This document shows positions 8,306 to 16,252 of a stretch of 64,000 nt of DNA, piece by piece. The position numbers and the translations under genes are program-made. The notes under the pieces were generated by a model, which ran no database searches, had not been told where the DNA came from, and saw only the letters and a list, made by a program, of their open reading frames with translations. The stretch comes from Cohnella endophytica. GTDB lineage: Bacteria > Bacillota > Bacilli > Paenibacillales > Paenibacillaceae. The first letter of the stretch is position 1. Every line of letters starts with the position of its first letter. The stretch is taken from the NCBI RefSeq assembly GCF_003628305.1, contig NZ_RBZM01000011.1, forward strand, positions 124,001 through 188,000, written 5' to 3'.

Positions 8306-9439
8306 TTATCGATCGGCTTTGCCGACGATTACGACGTTAGGATGCTGTTGCAGATCGAGCGTATACCGGCTCTCGACCGCTTTACCGTTCGCTTCGCCCA
8401 CGATCTGGACGACGGGCCGTTGGATCGGACGCCCCGCCGTTTCCACGACTTGGGCGATCCGGCCGTCGCTCAGTTTCACCCGCATCGATACCGGATAGAT
8501 GACGACGTGGTTCAAGAACTTCTTGACCAATTCCCAATCGAAATTATAGTTTCCGGAAGCGAATAGAAACTCGACCGCTTCCCCGGGCCTATAAGCGTTC
8601 CTATGATGACGCGGGGATCCAAGCGCATTATACACGTCCGCGATCCCGACGATCTGCGCGAACTCGGGAATGTGTTCGACGGTCATCCCTAAGGGATATC
8701 CCGTGCCCAAGTATCTTTCGTGATGCAGCAACGCGCATTGCGCCGATACCAACGGGATGTCTTTCATTCCTTTCAGCACGCGATACCCTTCGCTCGTATG
8801 TTGGCGCAAGATCGCAAGCTCCGAATCCTTCAGCTCGCGATTTACTTTCGTGAAATCCATCGGCAGCCGGGTCATCCCGATATCGCAGAAGAGCGCGCCT
8901 ACCGCCAACTCTTGTTGTTGCGAACGATCGAGTCGCTGGGCGATTCCCATTACGCTCGAACACAAGGTAACGTTAAGGGCATGCTCGAACAGAATTCGGT
9001 CCGTCTGCATGATGACGCTCAGTTCATCGGCGAGGGCGGGTTGCGATACGATATCCAGGAGCATCTCGCGAAACTGTTGCCTGAACTGGCTCTCCGGAAA
9101 AGGCAACGCTACCCGTTCCAGAATTCGTTCTTCGTCCGCGAACTCCGCGACCAGCTTGACCGCTTCCTTGCGTGCCTCCTCGTTGTTCTTCATCTCTTCG
9201 ATGTCCGACCTCATCCACGACTCTTGCAAGGAATGTCGAGATGCTCTGACATTATCGGCCACGAACGTTTCCGAAGCGTCGCTCAGGTACACGGTTTTGA
9301 TCTTCAAGGTTCTAAGCCTATGAATATATTTCTCCGTAAGAACCGTTCCCGCCTCTAGCATTACGATTCCGTTGTTGCCAAGAACCGATTTTGCTAATAC
9401 GTCTCCGGTCTCCAGTTCCGTTATTCCGATTATCCTCAT
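8306..9439 (-). CDS. HD-GYP-type cyclic-di-GMP phosphodiesterase-like protein with altered HD motif
   Basis: This cytoplasmic protein of 377 residues resembles HD-GYP cyclic-di-GMP phosphodiesterases. An N-terminal segment of about 130 residues of unknown role is followed by the HD-GYP core. Conserved residues include His153, His214, His239-His240, the GYP loop at 247-249 and Asp268 in IADVYNA. The key HD pair reads Cys185-Asp186 (FCDIGM), so one metal ligand is replaced. It may have lost catalysis and act as a sensor, or it may use cysteine. GGAAGG precedes the ATG. It stands alone between spoIIQ and spoIIID with terminators on both sides. Confidence 0.8.
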   Translation of the reverse strand: MRIIGITELETGDVLAKSVLGNNGIVMLEAGTVLTEKYIHRLRTLKIKTVYLSDASETFVADNVRASRHSLQESWMRSDIEEMKNNEEARKEAVKLVAEFADEERILERVALPFPESQFRQQFREMLLDIVSQPALADELSVIMQTDRILFEHALNVTLCSSVMGIAQRLDRSQQQELAVGALFCDIGMTRLPMDFTKVNRELKDSELAILRQHTSEGYRVLKGMKDIPLVSAQCALLHHERYLGTGYPLGMTVEHIPEFAQIVGIADVYNALGSPRHHRNAYRPGEAVEFLFASGNYNFDWELVKKFLNHVVIYPVSMRVKLSDGRIAQVVETAGRPIQRPVVQIVGEANGKAVESRYTLDLQQHPNVVIVGKADR

Positions 9440-9539
9440 CGTACTCTACCTTCCTATCGCAATCTCGTGAATAACTTGGGCTCTTCGCCAAATTATGACA
9501 TATGGATCCCGATATTGTCGAGAATTCGATAAGGATAGC

Positions 9540-9583
9540 AAAAGGGCGACCCTATCGCGTCTTCGCGTAAGGATCGCCCTTTT
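9540..9583 (-). terminator. Terminator after spoIIQ
   Basis: The stem AAAAGGGCGA/TCGCCCTTTT has two further GC pairs and an 18-base loop, 20 bases past the spoIIQ stop. The symmetrical T and A ends could let it act on both strands. Confidence 0.75.
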
Positions 9584-9602
9584 CTTTCTTGCTTCTCGCG
9601 AA

Positions 9603-10337
9603 TTACTTCGCGGACTTGATCAGCGTGTTCGGGTTCACGGAAATTCCGTTGTTGCGAACCTCGAAGTGGACGTGCGCCCCTTCGCTCGGTTCAAGCTCGC
9701 TTGTTCCGGAAGTCGCGATTTTGGCCCCTTGCTTCACTTCGTCTCCGACTTGGACTTTCAGATCGGTCAAGCTTTGATAGACGGTAACCAAGCCGTTCGG
9801 ATGCTCGATTTGCACCTCGTAACCGTTAGTCGGCGTCTGGTCGGCAACCGTTACTTTACCGCTAAGCGCGGCGAGCACATCGAACGTCGCCGCGTCTTTG
9901 CGGGCGAAGTCCGTCGCCATGTGCGGCTTGAACGACTGATCGTACTCTACCATTGCCGCTTCGCGATCTTCCAAGGATGCCGTAGCGTCATAGAACGGAA
10001 TCGGCGTGGTCATGTCTTCGATCTTGCTTACCGGCCACTTGAGCGTTTCGCCGTTGGTAGATACCGCGGCTGCATCCGGGCTGGCCTTTCCGTTTGCGGT
10101 TGCTTCGTTCTCGACGCCTGTCAGACCGGGGACGGCAGCCTTCGGATCTTTTTGACCCGTTCCCGAGTTCAGCCAGAGAATCGTAACGATAATTGCTGCC
10201 GCGGCCATGTAAGCTGCAGGGAATACCCAGCGTTTTGAGAGCAGCTTTTTGAATCCTGAAGGCCTGGCAGCGTGGGATGTTCCCGCAACCTTGTGAGACT
10301 CTTCGATCTTGCGTGGCGTTTTGTTTCCATCATTCAT
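9603..10337 (-). CDS. spoIIQ: Stage II sporulation protein Q, LytM/M23 domain
   Basis: SpoIIQ is the forespore membrane protein that pairs with SpoIIIAH across the septum to form the channel between forespore and mother cell. It has 244 residues: a basic N-terminus, one membrane segment (WVFPAAYMAAAAIIVTILW) and a C-terminal M23 LytM domain. Both zinc motifs are present, HMATD and HVHFEVR, whereas the B. subtilis protein is known to lack one ligand. So this copy may be an active peptidase. The ATG at 10337 is 9 bases after AGGTG. Gene order spoIID-spoIIQ and a SigF-like promoter support the call. Confidence 0.92.
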   Translation of the reverse strand: MNDGNKTPRKIEESHKVAGTSHAARPSGFKKLLSKRWVFPAAYMAAAAIIVTILWLNSGTGQKDPKAAVPGLTGVENEATANGKASPDAAAVSTNGETLKWPVSKIEDMTTPIPFYDATASLEDREAAMVEYDQSFKPHMATDFARKDAATFDVLAALSGKVTVADQTPTNGYEVQIEHPNGLVTVYQSLTDLKVQVGDEVKQGAKIATSGTSELEPSEGAHVHFEVRNNGISVNPNTLIKSAK

Positions 10338-10360
10338 TATTATCATCACCTCAGTAAGCC

Positions 10361-10388
10361 ATTGTTACCAGGTGACGGGCTTTTATAC
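10361..10388 (-). promoter_or_regulatory. SigF/SigG-type promoter of spoIIQ
   Basis: On the minus strand GTATA (10384-10388) and GGTAACAAT (10361-10369) are 14 bases apart. The second matches the forespore pattern GGnnAnAnT. The predicted transcript starts about 15-20 bases before the ATG. SigF control of spoIIQ is established in B. subtilis. Confidence 0.55.
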
Positions 10389-10443
10389 CTGTTTCGCTTA
10401 AAAGTTTACAATTTTTATAGTGAAGGTTCCTCTATGGATACGA

Positions 10444-11646
10444 TTAGAGGCCTAAAGCAAGCTTCGAAACTTCCTCCGTCCGGACTCCCGTATAATAGTA
10501 TTCGACGATTTGCCTGGCCGTCTTTCCCGCTTCCGCCATGCCTTCCGCTCCCCACTGGCTCATCCCGACGCCGTGTCCGCTACCGAATGTCGTGAGGGTC
10601 AGGTTCCCGTTCTTCACGCTCCAATCGAAGGCGGCGGATCGCAAACCTAGCATATGCCGCGCTTCCGTGCCGGATAACTTCTTCCCGCCGACTACCATTT
10701 CTTTCACGCGGCGCCCCGGCGTCCATTCCAATATTCGCATCGTCTTGGGCGTATTGGCGCTTGCACCGACCGGAACATCGACCAAGCCGATCTTGCTATA
10801 GAAGTCCGCCATGCTCATCTCCACCGTTTCCTCCGCTCTCGGGGAATTCGCTTTATCCCACGGACTCGCCACCGACCTCAAATAAGGCAGCTTCATTGAG
10901 AACACTTCCTCCGAATTTTCCGTAAACCCATTGCTGGTCGAGAAAAACAAAGCTTCGATAGGCTCGTCCCCATAGACGATAATCCGGCCTTCCGTGTTCT
11001 TCACCGCCTCTTCTACTTTGTGCCATTCGCTATTATGTTGATCTTGCAATTTTTTCATGTCCTCTTGCGATTTATAGACTTGATGGGTTTGAGTGTTCGT
11101 TACGTCCGCGCCGTCGACGGGAACGCCCGAACGATCATGAAGCCAAAGCCTACGAACAATGTACGTACGCGCGGCCATTGCTTGAGCCTCTAAAGCCGCC
11201 GGCTTGAAGTCTAGCGGCATCTCCGCGGCAACCACTCCCGCGACGTAGTCTTCCAACGGCAATGTCTCGATCGTGCGGTCCTCTTCTAAATAAACGCGTA
11301 TCGCGATTCCGTCGTTCTTCGGCGAGGAACCGGATTGGGGCGCATTTTTCTCCCGCAAGGTTTCGCCGATTATAGATCGAGAGTCTTTCGTATCGTCGCC
11401 GCTCTTGCCCGGAATAATAGACCACGCTTGTTCATTGGCTATTCTCGCTTCGTTGTCCGCGATCAAAGGTCGGGCGGGTCTAGTTCCCGCTTCATGCAGC
11501 ATGAGCCACGCCATTGCGGACACAAGCAACCCGCTTACGAAAGCCAGCCAATACTTCATTCCTCCATCCGCCGCCCGGCTCCTCTTCCAGATCGGACTAG
11601 CGATTCTCGCCCGCGCTCTCCCAACTCCGCTTGACCCCTGCCTCAC
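10444..11646 (-). CDS. spoIID: Stage II sporulation protein D (peptidoglycan lytic transglycosylase)
   Basis: SpoIID is the membrane-anchored transglycosylase that, with SpoIIM and SpoIIP, drives forespore engulfment. This copy is 400 residues; B. subtilis SpoIID is 343. It has a basic N-terminal tail, a membrane segment (YWLAFVSGLLVSAMAWLML) and the SpoIID/LytB domain with VAGVVAAEMP, LEAQAMAARTY and GHGVGMSQWGA. A GTG start at 11646 is used because GAGGTGAAAGA precedes it. The internal ATG at 11559 is too close to its GGAGG to be well placed, but would give a more usual length. Confidence 0.93.
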   Translation of the reverse strand: MRQGSSGVGRARARIASPIWKRSRAADGGMKYWLAFVSGLLVSAMAWLMLHEAGTRPARPLIADNEARIANEQAWSIIPGKSGDDTKDSRSIIGETLREKNAPQSGSSPKNDGIAIRVYLEEDRTIETLPLEDYVAGVVAAEMPLDFKPAALEAQAMAARTYIVRRLWLHDRSGVPVDGADVTNTQTHQVYKSQEDMKKLQDQHNSEWHKVEEAVKNTEGRIIVYGDEPIEALFFSTSNGFTENSEEVFSMKLPYLRSVASPWDKANSPRAEETVEMSMADFYSKIGLVDVPVGASANTPKTMRILEWTPGRRVKEMVVGGKKLSGTEARHMLGLRSAAFDWSVKNGNLTLTTFGSGHGVGMSQWGAEGMAEAGKTARQIVEYYYTGVRTEEVSKLALGL

Positions 11647-11693
11647 TCTTTCACCTCATCTAGCACGATTTCGGAGTTCCTTTCGCCTTAGCA

Positions 11694-11726
11694 GTTCTAT
11701 CGCATAACCGTGATTTCAAAATATGC
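11694..11726 (-). promoter_or_regulatory. Possible SigE-type promoter of spoIID
   Basis: On the minus strand GCATATT is followed after about 17 bases by CGATAGAACT, resembling the SigE -35 (ATATT) and -10 (CATAnnnT) with one mismatch in the -10. SigE control of spoIID is known from B. subtilis. The -10 lies inside one arm of the inverted repeat 11694-11747. Confidence 0.4.
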
Positions 11727-11747
11727 AAGATTCGCAGACGATAGAAC
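11694..11747. repeat. Perfect 9-bp inverted repeat upstream of spoIID
   Basis: GTTCTATCG at 11694-11702 and CGATAGAAC at 11739-11747 are exact complements separated by 36 bases. The spacing is near three and a half helical turns. It could be a regulator site or a chance match; no regulator is assigned. Confidence 0.5.
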
Positions 11748-11812
11748 CTTCCTTGCTAGATGGGAAATTTCTAATCGCGAACCTATTGAAGGGGACGAGC
11801 GAAAAACAAAAA

Positions 11813-11837
11813 AACCCCCGTCCGCATGGAGGGAGTT
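11813..11837 (-). terminator. Terminator after murA
   Basis: An imperfect stem (AACCCCCGTCC against GGAGGGAGTT with a bulge and a GU pair) is followed on the minus strand by seven T, then GTTTTT. It lies 51 bases past the murA stop, before spoIID. Confidence 0.7.
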
Positions 11838-11887
11838 CTCGATTGTTCAACTTATCATCGTAAGTATAAGTACGCGTTAAAGATTAC

Positions 11888-13273
11888 TTATGCAAGCGTA
11901 GGTTGAATTTTGCGTAGTACGACTTCCGGCACTGCCGTTGCGCGTTGCTCCAGCTGCTGGAGCAGCACCTCCGGTTGTAAGGACGCTTGCTCGGATTCCT
12001 GCAGAACGTCTTCAGGCGAAGGAGCACGGTAAATATCCGCACCGAGAGCAGCTAATTTGTTCACGATGTCCATGTAGCCGCGTTCAATATGATGAATGCC
12101 GCCCACTTCCGTGTTTCCATCGGCGACGAGCGCCGCGCATATCAGTGCCGCGCCTGCCCTAAGGTCGGTCGCGCACACGCTGGCTCCGGAAAGCTTGGTG
12201 CCTCCGGTAACGATGGCCGTACGTCCGTCCACTTTGATCTCCGCGCCCATCTTAATCAATTCATCCACGTGCATGAACCGATTCTCGAATACGGTTTCCG
12301 TAACGATGCTCGTTCCGTCGGCGACCAACAACAGCGTCATCATCTGCGCCTGCATATCCGTCGGGAAGCCGGGATAAGGCAAAGTCTTCACGTCGACCGC
12401 GCGCAGCGGGTTCAGTGCTTTTACGCGGATGCCGTTCTCGTCGCAATCGACGACGACGCCCATTTCTTCCAACTTAGCCACGATCGGCCCGAGATGGTCC
12501 CGAATCGCGCCTTCTACATAAACATCTCCGCCCGTGATGGCGGCTGCGATCATATAAGTTCCTGCTTCGACCCGATCGGGAATGACATGATGCTCCGCAC
12601 CATGCAACCGTTCCACGCCTTCGATGCGAATAATGCCCGTGCCTGCGCCGCGGACTTTCGCACCCATTGCGTTAAGGAAGTTAGCAAGATCGACGATTTC
12701 CGGCTCTTTAGCTGCGTTCTCGATAATTGTGGTTCCGATTGCGGTAGCGGCGGCCATCATGATATTCTCTGTAGCGCCTACGCTCGCAATGTCCAAATAA
12801 ATTCTCGCCCCGCGTAATTTACCCTCTACGGTAGCTTCAATGGTTCCTTGACCGAAGCCGATCTCGGCTCCCATCGCTTCGAACCCTTTCAAATGCTGAT
12901 CAATGGGACGCGTTCCGATCGCGCATCCGCCCGGCAAAGAAATTCTGACTTTACCAAGACGAGCCAGCAATGGCCCCATAACTAAGAACGAAGCACGCAT
13001 TTTCCTCACAAGCTCATAAGGTGCCTCGCATGAAGTCAGCGATTCCGCATGCAGACGAACGCTTCCGTCGTCTTGCTCTGCGTAAACCCCCAAAGCCGCG
13101 AGCACTTGCAGGATGTTCTTAACATCGTCCAGGGCGGGAACGTCATGAATGACGCTGGATCCTTCTTCCGCTAATAAAGCTGCGGCAAGGATCGGAAGGA
13201 CGGAATTTTTAGCGCCGTGCACGCGGACAGTTCCCGTTAGGGTACGTCCGCCGCGGACGATGATTTTGCTCAT
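11888..13273 (-). CDS. murA: UDP-N-acetylglucosamine 1-carboxyvinyltransferase MurA
   Basis: MurA adds enolpyruvate to UDP-GlcNAc, the first committed step of peptidoglycan synthesis, in the cytoplasm. Lys22-Asn23 and the active-site Cys117 in PGGCAIGTRPID, the fosfomycin target, are present. At 461 residues it is longer than the usual 417-440. The extra 45 residues form a Gln/Glu-rich C-terminal tail after GADIYRA that lies outside the catalytic fold. GGAGGG precedes the ATG. Upstream of spoIID it corresponds to the murA (MurAA) locus of B. subtilis. Confidence 0.95.
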   Translation of the reverse strand: MSKIIVRGGRTLTGTVRVHGAKNSVLPILAAALLAEEGSSVIHDVPALDDVKNILQVLAALGVYAEQDDGSVRLHAESLTSCEAPYELVRKMRASFLVMGPLLARLGKVRISLPGGCAIGTRPIDQHLKGFEAMGAEIGFGQGTIEATVEGKLRGARIYLDIASVGATENIMMAAATAIGTTIIENAAKEPEIVDLANFLNAMGAKVRGAGTGIIRIEGVERLHGAEHHVIPDRVEAGTYMIAAAITGGDVYVEGAIRDHLGPIVAKLEEMGVVVDCDENGIRVKALNPLRAVDVKTLPYPGFPTDMQAQMMTLLLVADGTSIVTETVFENRFMHVDELIKMGAEIKVDGRTAIVTGGTKLSGASVCATDLRAGAALICAALVADGNTEVGGIHHIERGYMDIVNKLAALGADIYRAPSPEDVLQESEQASLQPEVLLQQLEQRATAVPEVVLRKIQPTLA

Positions 13274-13510
13274 GGGTGGTTCCCTCCGCGCGTTATAGAT
13301 TCATTCCGAAGCTCAGCCAGTTGCCAGACCCCGAAAAACCCAAATTTTATCATACCACTCTGCCCAGCAAAGACACAAGCGGCATTTTCTGGGGATTTTC
13401 TCATTATTTCGACTTGATTCGTTGCTTCGCAGAAGATTTCGATGCATTGAATATTATTACCCAATCTTCTTGATCCGTCACATCGATTTTCGCGTTGCCG
13501 CGATTATTAT

Positions 13511-13771
13511 TCATCCGGAACCGAACAACCACTTCAATGTGCCCACCCAATTCCAATAATCGAGAATAAATCCCGCAACCATTCGCCCCAGCGCGATCGC
13601 TAACAGCAACTGCAATACCCTTACTCGCGGCCCTCTCGGTTGGCGGGCGATTTTATCGAAATTGATTTCTTGCAGTACGATCCACGAGACGAAAACGCAT
13701 CCTAACGTAACGAAGATCGAGAATAGGCCGTTCCAGCCAGCCATTTCGAACAGACCTGCATCATTGCCCAT
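13511..13771 (-). CDS. DUF1146 family membrane protein (YwzB-like)
   Basis: This 86-residue protein has two hydrophobic segments (GLFSIFVTLGCVFVSWIVL and VLQLLLAIALGRMVAGFIL) joined by a basic loop. It fits DUF1146 (YwzB in B. subtilis), which also lies between the atp and spoIID genes; function unknown. GGAGGGGG is about 11 bases before the ATG. The 237 bases between it and murA hold no convincing gene, whereas B. subtilis has ywmB there. Confidence 0.8.
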   Translation of the reverse strand: MGNDAGLFEMAGWNGLFSIFVTLGCVFVSWIVLQEINFDKIARQPRGPRVRVLQLLLAIALGRMVAGFILDYWNWVGTLKWLFGSG

Positions 13772-13841
13772 AACTTACGATTCCCCCTCCCCATACTGCT
13801 GATCGCCGCTACTCGGGTTGTTCATGCGGCATCCGATGAGG

Positions 13842-15974
13842 TTAATCATTGGACAATTGCAACTTGAGCCCGTAATACTGAGTGCGGTTGTACCGATTGG
13901 CCGTTACCTTCACGTAATAGCTTCCCGGCAACAAAACCATTTGTCCGGCAATCGACTTTTGCGCTTCCCCATTTGTCCATTTCTTTAGGGTTTGCAGCTT
14001 TTTATTCCGTAATTCAACGCTCAGGACCATTTGATCGGGGATGTGATCGACGGAAATCTTCACGACTTGTTTCTTAGTCAGCGTGAACCGAAACCAATCC
14101 TGATCGTTGTTCGTATAGATTAACCCGTTGAAGTATTTATCGGGAGTAAGCGGCGTGGAGGTAAGCGGTCCATCATTCGGTTCGTATAGATCCTCTTTTA
14201 ACGCAATATATTCCAACGATACGGCATACGTCCCGATTACGGCTTCCGGGTTCGTAGAAACCGCGTTCGAGATCCGAATGAAGTATTTTCCCGCTTTGGC
14301 TTCGTTCGCCGTCCACTGTTCGCTCTCGCCGTCTCCATGATCGTCGACGAGTATTCCGGTTCCTCCGACAGGCTGAATCCAAATACCGGGATCGATTCTC
14401 GTCGTATCCGTCGTAACCGTAATCTTGAATAGTCCCGGTTTAGGCAACGTGATCGTGAACCAGTCCATATCTCCGCGTTGGTGGAAGGTTCCCGTCCATT
14501 TCTGACTTCGCGCGGGCAGAGTGAAAGCCGATGCCGCGCTGTCGTTCGGCTCGGTATCGTCGGCGTTCATCGCGAATCGGGAAACAAGCCTGTAACCATC
14601 CGGAGAGACTTTGCCGCTCGTCGGCTTCAGAACCTGAAGCCAATAGCTTCCTTTCTTCACTTGCCATTGCTTATAGATTCCGCCTTGAAGATTTGTCGCC
14701 GCGCGAGGTTGGACCTGGCCTTCTTTGCCGTAAAGCAGCAAACGCGATTCATCGCCCGTCAGGCTAAACAATCCATCGTAAGGCATATCCAGAACGAACC
14801 AATCGGCATCGGAAGCGCTGTCCCATGTTCCGGTTACCTCTTTGCCTAGAGGGAAACGCTTCGCATCGGTTCTCGAATCGTTCGGCTCCCGCCAATCCAG
14901 CGTCGAGGAATCCGTCTGAAGCGCCCCGATCGCGGAGATGAATCCATAGCCAACGCTCTCGTTCCAATCCGCCGCCCCATTACGCAACGCGGATCTTCGC
15001 AGCGTCTCTCTCACGCGGACCGGCTTCCAGTCGGGATGCATCGCCAGGACCATCGCGGCTATGCCGGCTACCTGAGGAGCCCCCATGGAGGTACCTTCCA
15101 TCTCGATGCCGCCGCCGCCGATTGCCGAGGTTTGAACGAGCCATGCCGCGCTGACGTCATTCTCCGGTCCGGATGTCGATTGTTCGATCGGCTTGCCTCC
15201 GTCGGAACCGGATACCGCAAGCACCGACGGGTAAGAAGCCGGGTATTGTACGGCCGCCTTCTTCCCGAACACCGCCGCATCGTTGCCGCTCGCGGCTATG
15301 AGGAGAACTCCCTTGCTTTCCGCATAAGCGACAGCTTCCTTTAAACCCGCCGCATCCCTGCGTAAGCCTAGGGAAAGCACGATAATATCCGCTTTCTGGT
15401 CTACGGCGTACCTGATTCCTTGGGTCAGCTTATCTTCATTGCCCGACCCGTATTGGTCCAACGCTTTAATCGGCAGCAAACGCCCTTTCCATCTCCCCTG
15501 GCCGGAGGAGTTATCTCCCGCCTTGGCTATGGCTGCGATTACGCCGGCAACCGCCGTACCGTGTCCGTTATCGTCTTGAGCGCTTTTGCGATCGTTGATC
15601 AAGTTCTTTCCATCAAGGAGATACGGTTTTAAGTCCGGGTGATTGTAATCGACGCCCGTATCGACGATCGCGATCGTGGCATTAACGTCCTCGTTTAGCG
15701 CCGCCCAAGCTTCGGGGATCCCGATAGATTTAAGGAATGGCGACACACCGGAGGCAAGAGCGGGCATTGCGTTATCCGTAGCCAGAACATGTGCGTATTC
15801 CGCGATTTTTACTTCTCCCGATTCGGATGAAAAAGAATACGATGACGTTCTCGACGGATTATTCAAGCGATAGGGAATCATAACCTCGCTGACCATCGCG
15901 CAAACCATGAGCAAGAGGAACGCCAGCCTCGCGCTCCGATAACGCCGATTCACGCTTGAGTATTTACGCAACAT
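13842..15974 (-). CDS. Secreted subtilisin-like S8 serine protease with three C-terminal modules
   Basis: This protein of 710 residues has a basic signal sequence or anchor (RLAFLLLMVCAMV), then an S8 catalytic domain. The triad is Asp105 (IVDTGVDYNHPDL), His138 (NGHGTAVAG) and Ser296 (EGTSMGAPQVAG), with oxyanion Asn231. Three modules of about 115 residues follow, each beginning with EPND and containing DWF, typical of bacterial pre-peptidase C-terminal (PPC-like) domains. It likely acts outside the cell; substrate unknown. The ATG at 15974 is chosen over two GTGs because AGGTG is 5 bases upstream of it. No propeptide cleavage site was identified. It appears to be a single-gene unit. Confidence 0.85.
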   Translation of the reverse strand: MLRKYSSVNRRYRSARLAFLLLMVCAMVSEVMIPYRLNNPSRTSSYSFSSESGEVKIAEYAHVLATDNAMPALASGVSPFLKSIGIPEAWAALNEDVNATIAIVDTGVDYNHPDLKPYLLDGKNLINDRKSAQDDNGHGTAVAGVIAAIAKAGDNSSGQGRWKGRLLPIKALDQYGSGNEDKLTQGIRYAVDQKADIIVLSLGLRRDAAGLKEAVAYAESKGVLLIAASGNDAAVFGKKAAVQYPASYPSVLAVSGSDGGKPIEQSTSGPENDVSAAWLVQTSAIGGGGIEMEGTSMGAPQVAGIAAMVLAMHPDWKPVRVRETLRRSALRNGAADWNESVGYGFISAIGALQTDSSTLDWREPNDSRTDAKRFPLGKEVTGTWDSASDADWFVLDMPYDGLFSLTGDESRLLLYGKEGQVQPRAATNLQGGIYKQWQVKKGSYWLQVLKPTSGKVSPDGYRLVSRFAMNADDTEPNDSAASAFTLPARSQKWTGTFHQRGDMDWFTITLPKPGLFKITVTTDTTRIDPGIWIQPVGGTGILVDDHGDGESEQWTANEAKAGKYFIRISNAVSTNPEAVIGTYAVSLEYIALKEDLYEPNDGPLTSTPLTPDKYFNGLIYTNNDQDWFRFTLTKKQVVKISVDHIPDQMVLSVELRNKKLQTLKKWTNGEAQKSIAGQMVLLPGSYYVKVTANRYNRTQYYGLKLQLSND

Positions 15975-16203
15975 CACCACACCTTTTCCTAGGTTTCCGC
16001 ATAAAGGTAGTATTTAACTTCTATTTTCGACACGAATTCCCTTCTTTCCTAAGTAAAATCGGGTCTTTGGTCGCAAAACGAATCGCCCGATGACGGACAT
16101 TTGTTACATACTAACGGCAATTTCTTCCGTTAATTCCGAGTTGTTAGTGATATCGGCAAGCTTAACATCCCTATTTGCCGCTATTATGGCCCCAAACAAA
16201 CAC

Positions 16204-16233
16204 CAGCCCCCAAGCCATATGACTTGGGGGCTG
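16204..16233 (-). terminator. Terminator of the nuo operon
   Basis: A perfect 11-bp stem (CAGCCCCCAAG/CTTGGGGGCTG) with an 8-base loop lies 20 bases past the nuoN stop and is followed on the minus strand by GTGTTTGTTT. Confidence 0.82.
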
Positions 16234-16252
16234 TTCGTTTATCCTAGTTTCC

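Noticed and set aside
13270..13464. 64-residue minus-strand ORF between murA and DUF1146
   Set aside because: No ribosome site and no similarity to the YwmB protein of that position in B. subtilis; it overlaps the murA leader.
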